DNA of 35,206 nucleotides from positions 1 through 35,206 of the forward strand of contig CAMEJG010000020.1 in the NCBI GenBank assembly GCA_945919465.1. Direction: 5' to 3'. Below, piece by piece: positions 16,057 through 23,508 of the stretch. The notes beneath the pieces are model-generated. The model saw only the letters and a program-made list of their open reading frames with translations, was not told the DNA's origin and did not search any database. How positions within the stretch are numbered: the first letter of the stretch is position 1; every line of letters starts with the position of its first letter. Origin of the DNA: an uncultured Anaeroplasma sp. Its GTDB lineage: Bacteria; Bacillota_I; Bacilli_A; Acholeplasmatales; Anaeroplasmataceae. The translations under genes and the position numbers were made by a program.

Positions 16057-16087
16057 GCTTTAGAATTTATTTCTAAAGCTTTTTTTT
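16057..16087 (+). terminator. Terminator of the pectate lyase gene
   Basis: GCTTTAGAA (16057-16065), a 5-nt loop and TTCTAAAGC (16071-16079) form a 9-bp stem followed by eight T. Confidence 0.9.
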
Positions 16088-16143
16088 ATACAAATATATT
16101 GTTTTTCTTCTATTTTTTTACTTAATCTATTTTAATAAAACGC

Positions 16144-16172
16144 TTTACTATTTTTCAAAACAATGTTATAAT
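16144..16172 (+). promoter_or_regulatory. Promoter of the pectin methylesterase gene
   Basis: TTTACT (16144-16149), a 17-bp spacer and a perfect TATAAT (16167-16172) place the start site near 16179, just upstream of the operator palindrome. Eight bases overlapping its -35 (AAAACGCT, 16137-16144) repeat one arm of that operator. Confidence 0.65.
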
Positions 16173-16186
16173 TGAAATATATTTTT

Positions 16187-16208
16187 TAAAAGCGTTTTCA
16201 AAAACGCT
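16187..16208 (+). promoter_or_regulatory. LacI/CcpA-type operator (cre-like) palindrome
   Basis: AGCGTTTTCAAAAACGCT at 16191-16208 is a perfect 18-bp palindrome. The overlapping TAAAAGCGTTTTCA (16187-16200) fits the Bacillota cre consensus TGWAANCGNTNWCA at all but one position. Sitting at about +10 to +30, it would block transcription when bound, as expected for carbon catabolite repression by CcpA or for a pectin-specific LacI-family repressor. Which of the two binds is not decided by the sequence. Confidence 0.65.
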
Positions 16209-16229
16209 AATTGAAAAAAGGAGAATAAA

Positions 16230-19200
16230 ATGAAAAAGAAAACTTTATTAGCTAGTATTGTTCTAGCTTCTGCTGCTTTATCTTTAGCAGCATGTGGACA
16301 ACCAAATCCTACAAGTGCACCTACAAGCACTCCAACTAGTGCTCCTACAAGTGCACCTACAAGCACTCCAACTAGTGCTCCTACAAGCGCACCTACAAGT
16401 ACTCCAACTAGTACTCCTACAAGTGCACCTACAAGTACTCCAACTAGTGCTCCTACAAGTGCACCTACAAGTACTCCAACTAGTACTCCTACAAGCGCAC
16501 CTACAAGTACTCCTACAACAGATCCTGTAAAAGAAACTGTAACTATTACAGCTCACTATAATCCTGGTGATGCTACATATGATAAGACAACTGAATTAGA
16601 TTTAATTGAAGATGTTTTAACTGGTACTAAATTTGCAACATTTACTGAATCTCCAACAGATGATTATAGAAACTTCTTAGGTTGGTATGAGGATGCCGAA
16701 TTTACAACACCTTTAAGATCAGCAATCACTGATGATATTGAAGTCTTTGCTAAATGGGAATCAAAAGGAACAGTGGATAAAGTATTTAGATTTGATGCAA
16801 CAAAATTAACTGATGGTGTTGGTTTAACTGGATCAATTTATAATTTCGTTTCAGCTGATCAAGGTGGTACAAGAAATAAAGCTACAATTAATGCGTTAGG
16901 AGAAGCTGTTAGTGGTAATCAACCAGTTGTTAAAAATGGTAAATTAGAGGTTAAAGCTCCTGCTGATGGAACATTATATATGGTTCTTGAAAATGGTTCA
17001 GGATCTTCTGCATCTCAATATTCTGTAACTTCAAGTGATGGAAAATATACAGATTTTGGAGTTTGTAATTTCGTTGGTAGTTCTGATGCATATACTGCAA
17101 AACGTTTCTCTATTGAATTAAAGAAGGATGTAACTTATACATTCACAAAAACTAATGGTACAATTTATGTATACGATTTATATATGAAGTGTGCTGTTGA
17201 ATTATCACCAGTAAGTAGTATTACATTAACTTCAAATGGTGTTGTCGACTATATTGAAGGATCACAATATGATGGAAGTAAGGTAAATGTTGATTTAGTT
17301 TATGAAAATAAAGCAACAGAAGCTGTAGATATGTCAAAAGTATCTATTGATACAAGTACTTTAGATATGACTAAGCCAGGAGTTCAAAAGGTTACAGTTA
17401 AGTATCCTGTTACTCAAACATTATATGGTACTACATCAACAACTGATTTAACTCAAGAATTAGAAATTAATGTTTATTCATTAGAATCATTAAAACTAGG
17501 CTTCAATTCTGTTTCTAAGGGTGCTCAAACTGTTTTAGGTGGAAATGGTACTTATGTAAATAACACTGTAAAGGTTGTTTATGGTGCTGGTGAGGCTTAT
17601 TCAAGTGCATATTTAACAGTATTTGCAGAATGCTTATTAAATACTGAAAATAAAGAATTCACTTTAGCTTCTAGTGCTTATACAATTGATGATGCTACAT
17701 CATTTACAGGTTCAGAAGTAAAAAGAACAATTACTGTTACATATACAGCTAATGGAAAAACTAAGACTGTTTCATATGATGTATATGTTGTAACTACAGC
17801 TCCAAGTGTAGTTGAGGGTGTTGTTCAAGTTGCAGTAGATCAAAAATATAATGGTACTGTTGGTGCGGTTGTTGATGGATTTAACACATTTACTTCTATC
17901 CAACAAGCTCTAGATTATTTAGAAGCTTACTCTACTTCAATTGAAGGTAAGGATATTACCTTAAAAATTGGTGAAGGTACTTATAAAGAAAAACTAGAAT
18001 TTACTATTCCTAACATGACAGTTGTTGGTGCAGGTAAAGATAAGACTATTATTGAATGGGATTCATTATATGGCTTAAAGGATGAAGGTGGCTTCATTCA
18101 TACTACAGATTCTACTCAAACTGTTGCAGTAAGAGAAAGTGCTGAAAACTTCACTATTAGTGGTGTAACAATTTCAAACTACTGGAATGATAGAACTAAA
18201 TATATTGAATCTGGAATTTATGGCGCTCAAGATGGTAAGAATGCATCTGAACATAGAGCTCTTGCAATTCTAATTCAAGCAGATAAATTCATTATGGATG
18301 ATTGTAAAGTTCTTGGTATGCAAGATACTATTGAATTATTTGCTGGTCGTCAATTAATTAAGAATACTTATATTTGTGGTACAACAGACTTCATCTTTGG
18401 TTCAAATAATACTACATTATTCCAAGGTTGTACAATTGAAGTAAAAGCTTCTGAAGATAATAAAACTGGTGGTTATATCACTGCATTTAAGGGTTGCTCA
18501 AAGGGTGCTGAGGATGCAGTTAGTGTTGGTGTAATTTTCAATGAATGTACATTTAAAGCAGAAGCTGGTGTTCCAGATGAATCAGTAGCTATTGCACGTC
18601 CTTGGGGAATTTATAGCTTTGTTGGTGTTATGAATTCTGAATTAGGTAAGTGTATTGCAAAGGGTACAACAGTAGATACTCAAAAGAACCAATATACTGC
18701 AGTTGATACAACTGTTGTTACAGCTCCAGTAGCTGGCACTACTTACTATGTAGCAGATGGAAATAACTATGTTGTTGCAAATGTTACTGAATGGGCAGCT
18801 GAAACTGTATATTATACAAGAACAGCTACTGCATCTCGTTATTATAATGGTTTAACTAAAAATGCATTTGATTTAAATATTGAACATTTACCTACAGTTA
18901 CATTCTTTGAATACAATAACACTGGTGCTGGTGCTATGACTGATGAGGAATTAGCTAAGATTGTTGCAACATATAATAATGGTACAGAAGATGTTTCTGT
19001 AAGATTAGTTTATACTTTAACTAATGAATTAGCTGAATTATTTATTGATCAACAAATGATTTTTGCTAAAGAATCTCATCCAAATGTTAAATATCAAGAT
19101 AACTGGTCAGGTGATATCGCAACAGATGTTACAGTTAATTTCTATGTAGCTGATGAATTATATACTACAGTTAATGAATGTAGTGGAAATACATTAATTC

Positions 19201-19883
19201 TTCCTGATGACCCAACAGTTGAAGGTTATTTATTTGAAGGTTGGTATGTTGATAGTCTTTATCAAACTAAGTATAATTTAGATTCTGTTCTTGAAGCTGG
19301 TACATTAAATCTATATGCTAACTTTATTGTTGCAACTTCACAAACTGATACATATTCATTAGATTTAACAGCAATTACTGCTACAAAAGATAAAGAAGCT
19401 TTAACTGCTACAACATTTGGTACAAAGAATAGCTTCTTAACAATTGTTGATTCTTCAAAGGTTACTGCAAGAGTAAAAGATGCTGCTACATATTGTATTG
19501 AAAATAAGGATGGTAACCTAAAAGTTACATTCAAGGGTACTGGTACTCTTACAATTTCTTATTGTTCTACTAGTGGTTCAAATAAATCTCGTATTAGATT
19601 AGTAGATGAAAATGGACAATATGCTTCTGCTACAACAATGGATTCTGCATTTACATATGTAGAAGCAGAAAATGCTTATGAAATAGCTGGTAGTACAGCA
19701 AAAGATATTACATTCACTATTACTTCTGCTGGTACATATACAATTGACTGTGTTTCTACAACTACAGGACGTGGTGGTAGAATCTATGCTGTATCAATGA
19801 GTGATACTTATTCAGTTGCTAGTGGAAGCGGTGATGCTGGTGTTATGCCTCTTTCTCTTCTAAAAAAAGAAGACGAAGAATAA
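16230..19883 (+). CDS. Multidomain surface pectin methylesterase lipoprotein (CE8-like)
   Basis: This 1217-residue protein starts with a type II signal (LSLAAC, C22) and a 12-residue repeat linker PTSAPTSTPTSA (about 26-98). Then come an InlB-type repeat (100-175, ending FAKW), a probable carbohydrate-binding beta-sandwich (180-318), and Ig-like domains (325-530). The pectinesterase beta-helix runs from about 534 to 870, with D699 in GMQDTI, D720 in GTTDFIFG and R790 in ARPWG, matching in order and spacing the Asp-Asp-Arg catalytic set of CE8 enzymes. A second InlB-type repeat (about 970-1030) and a C-terminal beta domain resembling 180-318 follow. The ATG follows AAAGGAGAATAAA. It removes methyl groups from pectin for the neighbouring lyase. 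Motif LGRPW is IARPW here, a mild change. Confidence 0.88.
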   Translation: MKKKTLLASIVLASAALSLAACGQPNPTSAPTSTPTSAPTSAPTSTPTSAPTSAPTSTPTSTPTSAPTSTPTSAPTSAPTSTPTSTPTSAPTSTPTTDPVKETVTITAHYNPGDATYDKTTELDLIEDVLTGTKFATFTESPTDDYRNFLGWYEDAEFTTPLRSAITDDIEVFAKWESKGTVDKVFRFDATKLTDGVGLTGSIYNFVSADQGGTRNKATINALGEAVSGNQPVVKNGKLEVKAPADGTLYMVLENGSGSSASQYSVTSSDGKYTDFGVCNFVGSSDAYTAKRFSIELKKDVTYTFTKTNGTIYVYDLYMKCAVELSPVSSITLTSNGVVDYIEGSQYDGSKVNVDLVYENKATEAVDMSKVSIDTSTLDMTKPGVQKVTVKYPVTQTLYGTTSTTDLTQELEINVYSLESLKLGFNSVSKGAQTVLGGNGTYVNNTVKVVYGAGEAYSSAYLTVFAECLLNTENKEFTLASSAYTIDDATSFTGSEVKRTITVTYTANGKTKTVSYDVYVVTTAPSVVEGVVQVAVDQKYNGTVGAVVDGFNTFTSIQQALDYLEAYSTSIEGKDITLKIGEGTYKEKLEFTIPNMTVVGAGKDKTIIEWDSLYGLKDEGGFIHTTDSTQTVAVRESAENFTISGVTISNYWNDRTKYIESGIYGAQDGKNASEHRALAILIQADKFIMDDCKVLGMQDTIELFAGRQLIKNTYICGTTDFIFGSNNTTLFQGCTIEVKASEDNKTGGYITAFKGCSKGAEDAVSVGVIFNECTFKAEAGVPDESVAIARPWGIYSFVGVMNSELGKCIAKGTTVDTQKNQYTAVDTTVVTAPVAGTTYYVADGNNYVVANVTEWAAETVYYTRTATASRYYNGLTKNAFDLNIEHLPTVTFFEYNNTGAGAMTDEELAKIVATYNNGTEDVSVRLVYTLTNELAELFIDQQMIFAKESHPNVKYQDNWSGDIATDVTVNFYVADELYTTVNECSGNTLILPDDPTVEGYLFEGWYVDSLYQTKYNLDSVLEAGTLNLYANFIVATSQTDTYSLDLTAITATKDKEALTATTFGTKNSFLTIVDSSKVTARVKDAATYCIENKDGNLKVTFKGTGTLTISYCSTSGSNKSRIRLVDENGQYASATTMDSAFTYVEAENAYEIAGSTAKDITFTITSAGTYTIDCVSTTTGRGGRIYAVSMSDTYSVASGSGDAGVMPLSLLKKEDEE
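16308..16520 (+). repeat. 36-bp tandem repeat coding PTSAPTSTPTSA
   Basis: Nearly identical 36-bp units, about six in a row with small G/A, C/T or GCT/ACT differences, encode twelve residues each. The near identity at third positions suggests recent expansion, and copy number is likely variable between strains. Related units occur in the preceding pectate lyase gene. Confidence 0.9.
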
Positions 19884-19895
19884 TAATTAAGCAAT

Positions 19896-19925
19896 AAAGA
19901 AGGTCTAAAAAGACCTTCTTTTTCA
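19896..19925 (+). terminator. Terminator of the methylesterase gene
   Basis: AAAGAAGGTCT (19896-19906), an AAAA loop and AGACCTTCTTT (19911-19921) form an 11-bp stem running into T-rich sequence, 13 bp past the stop. Confidence 0.92.
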
Positions 19926-19954
19926 TTTAAAAATATTTAAATATAACATTTATA

Positions 19955-20081
19955 AAAAATAGGAACAAATATTATAATTATAAAATGGCACTAGTAATGC
20001 CCAGTTAATTGACATTTTAATGTCAAATCACTTTCCATTCCTCTAGTACCATTTAATTAATTGATATTTATTCCTATTTTT
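19955..20081 (-). ncRNA. Candidate structured RNA or palindromic element, three nested stems
   Basis: Three nested inverted repeats are present. The outer stem is 19955-19972 with 20064-20081 (18 positions, one non-identity). The middle stem is 19983-19994 with 20043-20054 (AAATGGCACTAG and CTAGTACCATTT, one non-identity). The inner hairpin is TTGACATT and AATGTCAA (20009-20026, perfect). Both non-identities are C-A on the plus strand but U-G wobbles on the minus strand, so the minus-strand RNA pairs without a break. The minus-strand 3' end runs into six T. It follows the lipoprotein gene by about 11 bp. It matches no RNA family I can name. A MITE-like element or an elaborate terminator are alternatives. 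Confidence 0.55.
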
Positions 20082-20092
20082 ATTTATTTTTA

Positions 20093-21139
20093 TTAACCTA
20101 ACATTACCTTTAAGAAATCACTATATTCAGTTGTATCTGGTAAACTAGGTAATTTTTCATTATTAGTTACATTTAAGTTTAAAACTAATTTTGTATCTTT
20201 TACAGTTACTTGATTTGGATAATATGATTGCTTTAAGAAGTTATTTAATGCATTTGAAGCATCAAGTGATAAGCCAACAACCTCTAAAGTTTCAACATTT
20301 ATCTTAGTTTTAACTTCAGCAACAACATTTTCATAGCTTTCCTTAACTGGAGCTAATTCAGCAGGTAATGACTCTAATACTGATTTTAATGCTTCAGAAA
20401 TATCACTTGTAATACTGAATTCAATTTCATTATTAGAAGCAGAAGTAATCTTTAATGAATTTTCTTCACAGAAAGCATCAAATTCATTACTATCAATCAT
20501 TTGTTGAAAATTATCAATATAGCTTGAATTAAAAATATCTTCAAAATTAATTTCAGGTAATAATAAACCTAATTTTTCAAATGAAAAATAATATTTTCCA
20601 TCAGTTCCTAATTTTTGAGTTTCTTGATATTGAGGTAATCCTTGATAATCAAAATATAAGTTTTTATCATCATTAAATAAATTAAACTTGGTATTAAAAC
20701 TATTGTCATCATCAATAGGATTTGAACCAGTATTATATTTTGTTTCATAATCTAGTGATATACCATTTTTAGAATAAATCTTAAATGCAGAAACTAAATC
20801 TGAGAATGTGATATCTTCAACTGGTTCAGCTAATTCTTCCATTGAAATATATGTTTCTGAACTTATTTTTCCATATGCTTTTGAATAATTTGAATCATCA
20901 ATCTTAGTATCATAAGATACTTCAGCTGAAACTGTAACCTTTGATGAAAAAGAAGTTTTAGCTTCTGGTTTTTTCTTACTTAATGCTACAACAACTTCCT
21001 TAATTTTTGCACTATCATCTGTTTCCTCAACAACAAATGTCTCACCTGCTTCATTTGTTAATTCTACTGGTGTACTACTACAACTAGATAAAACTAAAAT
21101 TCCTGATAAACCTATAATAGATAATAATCTTTTTTTCAT
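20093..21139 (-). CDS. Uncharacterised lipoprotein
   Basis: I do not recognise the function of this 348-residue protein. It begins MKKRLLSIIGLSGILVLSSC, a type II signal peptide with the lipobox cysteine at C20, so it should be lipid-anchored on the outer face of the membrane. The rest is rich in Lys, Glu, Ser and Asn, with alternating strands ending in KDTKLVLNLNVTNNEKLP, which suggests a beta-rich sensor or binding fold. An in-frame upstream start at 21187 is rejected because GGAAAGATATT precedes the ATG at 21139 and the signal peptide begins there. It has its own strong promoter and is followed by the structured element at 19955-20081. Confidence 0.75.
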   Translation of the reverse strand: MKKRLLSIIGLSGILVLSSCSSTPVELTNEAGETFVVEETDDSAKIKEVVVALSKKKPEAKTSFSSKVTVSAEVSYDTKIDDSNYSKAYGKISSETYISMEELAEPVEDITFSDLVSAFKIYSKNGISLDYETKYNTGSNPIDDDNSFNTKFNLFNDDKNLYFDYQGLPQYQETQKLGTDGKYYFSFEKLGLLLPEINFEDIFNSSYIDNFQQMIDSNEFDAFCEENSLKITSASNNEIEFSITSDISEALKSVLESLPAELAPVKESYENVVAEVKTKINVETLEVVGLSLDASNALNNFLKQSYYPNQVTVKDTKLVLNLNVTNNEKLPSLPDTTEYSDFLKVMLG

Positions 21140-21169
21140 AATATCTTTCCTTTCCTTTTTATAAAAATA

Positions 21170-21198
21170 ATTATATATTCTTATCATTAATTTATCAA
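21170..21198 (-). promoter_or_regulatory. Strong sigma-A promoter of the lipoprotein gene
   Basis: On the minus strand TTGATA (21198-21193), a 17-bp spacer and TATAAT (21175-21170) lie 30 bp before the start codon. Confidence 0.7.
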
Positions 21199-21216
21199 TA
21201 TAAATATACTTTATTT

Positions 21217-21245
21217 ACAAAAATAATATCATTCTTGACATTATT
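21217..21245 (-). terminator. Terminator of the DUF1538-PII operon
   Basis: On the minus strand AATAATGTC and GATATTATT form a 9-bp stem with one G-U pair and a 6-nt loop, followed by TTTTTG. It overlaps the stop codon of the second PII-like gene. Confidence 0.6.
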
Positions 21246-21567
21246 GTTTACTTATTTTTTTATTATTAAGCAATGCCTCATCAACAGGTAAAGTAAATGC
21301 AATTCCTTGACCTTTTGAATCTAATCCTACCTTCTTATATACTGCATGTAAAATTTGATCTTTAATTGTTTTTTCTACTAATACTAATACTATTTCTTTT
21401 TCAGGATGAATAGTCATATGAATAATTTCCTCAGCTTCCTGTCTTGCTGTACCACGAGCATTAATAATAGTACCACCACGTGCTCCACATTCTCTAGCTG
21501 CAGACATAACCTCTTCAGCAAATCCTGAATTTACAATACATACTATTAATTCATAATCATTTTGCAT
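21241..21567 (-). CDS. PII-like (GlnB-fold) signalling protein, second copy
   Basis: This 108-residue protein has a PII-type beta-alpha-beta core: YELIVCIVNSGFAEEVMSAA, then ECGARGGTIINARGTA, then IHPEKEIVLVLVEKTIKDQI and the strand GIAFTLPVDEAL. The PEKEIV segment and the glycine-rich loop after the first helix are typical of PII-like proteins paired with DUF1538 membrane proteins. The uridylylation-type T-loop tyrosine of classical GlnB is absent. PII proteins usually bind adenine nucleotides and gate a transporter or enzyme. Its ATG overlaps the upstream PII stop (TAATG), so the two are made together. Ligand and partner are inferred. Confidence 0.8.
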   Translation of the reverse strand: MQNDYELIVCIVNSGFAEEVMSAARECGARGGTIINARGTARQEAEEIIHMTIHPEKEIVLVLVEKTIKDQILHAVYKKVGLDSKGQGIAFTLPVDEALLNNKKISKQ

Positions 21568-21941
21568 TATTCAACCTCCATATTAGTTAAAAATTGATAT
21601 ACCATTTTACCAATAACACTAGATAAAGATACCGTAAAAGCAATACCAGAGGCATGCTTTAGCTTAAAATACTTATCCTCAAAAGAATTTAAAATTTCTT
21701 TTATTTTATCTTCCTCAACAATACTTACAATTATCGCTTTTTCAGGATTACTAAAACCTAAAATGCCTTGAATTTCAGAAGGAGCAGTACCCCTTCCATA
21801 TAAAACAGTTTGAAAATTAGTACCAAATCCTTCTAAAACCCCTAAATAAAAATCACATTTATTTCTTTCAACTATAGTAAATAATGCTTTAAGCTTCTTT
21901 GGAGCAGTTAATCTATTCTCTTTTTCCTTTCGATTTGCCAT
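21567..21941 (-). CDS. PII-like (GlnB-fold) signalling protein, first copy
   Basis: The 124-residue protein starts with a charged tail (MANRKEKENRLTAPKKLKAL). It then shows a diverged PII core: LFTIVERNKCDFYLGVLEGF, VLYGRGTAPSEIQGILGF, NPEKAIIVSIVEEDKIKEIL and GIAFTVSLSSVIG. It shares the GRGTA, (P)EKxIVxxIVE and GIAFTV pattern with the next gene, so the pair looks like an old duplication or a heteromeric complex. It sits 8 bp after the DUF1538 gene and overlaps the next gene by one base. A regulatory role on the DUF1538 membrane protein is inferred from the operon. Confidence 0.75.
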   Translation of the reverse strand: MANRKEKENRLTAPKKLKALFTIVERNKCDFYLGVLEGFGTNFQTVLYGRGTAPSEIQGILGFSNPEKAIIVSIVEEDKIKEILNSFEDKYFKLKHASGIAFTVSLSSVIGKMVYQFLTNMEVE

Positions 21942-21949
21942 TATATCAC

Positions 21950-23473
21950 CTAATTAAAATAAATAATTTGTTCATCCATAGCATCAAGAATTTTCTTTTC
22001 TCTAGCTTTAATTCTTAATCTATTAGCTAAAACTGCTTTAAAACCTAATAATTGAATCGTAATCAATGGAGTTAACGCAACCATTGAAACTACACCAAAT
22101 GCATCCTCTAATATTTTAGAATCACCCTGTAATGCTACACAAGCTCCTACCGCAAGAGGAAGAATAAATGTTGAAGTTAAGGGTCCTGAGGCAACACCAC
22201 CTGAATCAAATGCTATTGCTGTATAAACCTTAGGAATAAAAAATGATAACCCTAAAGAAATAAAATATCCTGGGATAATATAATATAAAATTGAAAAGCT
22301 AAATACTATTCTTATCATTGATAAACATATAGAAATACCTACACCAATAGATAATGCAATGAGCATTTGCTTTTTAGTTACACCACCCATTGTAACCTCT
22401 TCAACCTGATGAGTTAATACATGTACTGCAGGCTCTGCAAGTACTACAACTAATCCTAAAACAAAACCAATTATAATTAACCAAATTGGAGAAATATTAG
22501 CTAAGCTTTCACCAATTTTAAAACCAACTGGCATATAACCAATCTGGGCTGCTGTTAAAAATAATACTAAACCAACTAATGTATATAAAATACCAATACC
22601 AATAGTTAATAGCTTTTGCTTAGGTAGATGAATAAATATAAAATTAATAATTATAAAGCATCCCACTATTAATGCTAATGCTAAAGATACTTCCTTTAAT
22701 GAATGTAATAATTTATTGAATATTGCATTTACTAATGGTTCTGTTATTTCATAATTAATTTCTGGAAAAATATTACCATTAATTCCCAAAGATAATAATA
22801 AAACAACAATAATTGGACCAATTGAACATAATGCAATCAAACCAAAGCTATTTTCCTTTGATTCTCTACCACCAATTGTTTGTGCAATACCTAAGCCTAA
22901 TGCCATAATAAAAGGAACAGTAATTGGTCCTGTAGTAACACCACCAGAATCATAAGAAAGTGCTAAAAAACCGCCATTTCCATTATTTATAGCTAATGCT
23001 GATAATGCAAACATAATTAAATAAAAAAATAATAATCTTGAAGATAAATCTTTTTTAAAAATAATTTTCATTACACCTAGTAATAAAAATATTCCTACTC
23101 CTACTCCAACACATATTATTAATATTGTTGGATTAATAACTGATGATACCTGTGTTGCAAGAACTGATAAATCAGGCTCCGCAACTGTAATAAGTAATCC
23201 CATAATAAAACATATTATGAGAACTATTTTTATTTTTTTAGTTTTTATTAAGGAAGATCCTATTTTTTCTCCCATTGGCCCCATAGCCATATCAGCACCT
23301 AGGCTAAATAAAGCTATACCTAAAATTAAAACAACAGCAGAAATAGAAAATGTAACTATTTCTGTTGTTGTTAAATTTAATAACGGAGTGAATGATAATA
23401 TAATTACTATTAATGTAATTGGTAAAACTGAAAAAATTGCTTCCTTTAATTTTTGCCATAATTCATTTAACAT
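21950..23473 (-). CDS. DUF1538 integral membrane protein with internal duplication
   Basis: The 507-residue protein has about 12 hydrophobic helices and belongs to the DUF1538 family by recalled features. The two halves repeat the same landmarks: AEPDLSVLATQV and AEPAVHVLTHQV, then DSGGVTTGPITVPFI (from D175) and DSGGVASGPLTSTFI (from D423). This is the sort of two-fold repeat seen in secondary transporters, with conserved acid and Ser-Gly-Gly groups lining a likely path. The substrate is unknown. Translation starts at an ATG behind TGGAGGGATTAT, 35 bp after gyrA. Two PII-like genes follow in the operon and probably gate it. A weak -10 (TATAAT) lies in the gyrA-DUF1538 gap. Confidence 0.8.
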   Translation of the reverse strand: MLNELWQKLKEAIFSVLPITLIVIILSFTPLLNLTTTEIVTFSISAVVLILGIALFSLGADMAMGPMGEKIGSSLIKTKKIKIVLIICFIMGLLITVAEPDLSVLATQVSSVINPTILIICVGVGVGIFLLLGVMKIIFKKDLSSRLLFFYLIMFALSALAINNGNGGFLALSYDSGGVTTGPITVPFIMALGLGIAQTIGGRESKENSFGLIALCSIGPIIVVLLLSLGINGNIFPEINYEITEPLVNAIFNKLLHSLKEVSLALALIVGCFIIINFIFIHLPKQKLLTIGIGILYTLVGLVLFLTAAQIGYMPVGFKIGESLANISPIWLIIIGFVLGLVVVLAEPAVHVLTHQVEEVTMGGVTKKQMLIALSIGVGISICLSMIRIVFSFSILYYIIPGYFISLGLSFFIPKVYTAIAFDSGGVASGPLTSTFILPLAVGACVALQGDSKILEDAFGVVSMVALTPLITIQLLGFKAVLANRLRIKAREKKILDAMDEQIIYFN

Positions 23474-23508
23474 ATAATCCCTCCATTAAATATATTATAT
23501 GAATTATT

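Noticed and set aside
14009-16556. Long open frames on the minus strand and in other plus frames over the PTS linkers
   Set aside because: They are by-products of a low-complexity repeat that has no stops in several frames; their products are monotone Leu-Val-Gly or Leu-Gln repeats, with no ribosome-binding site.
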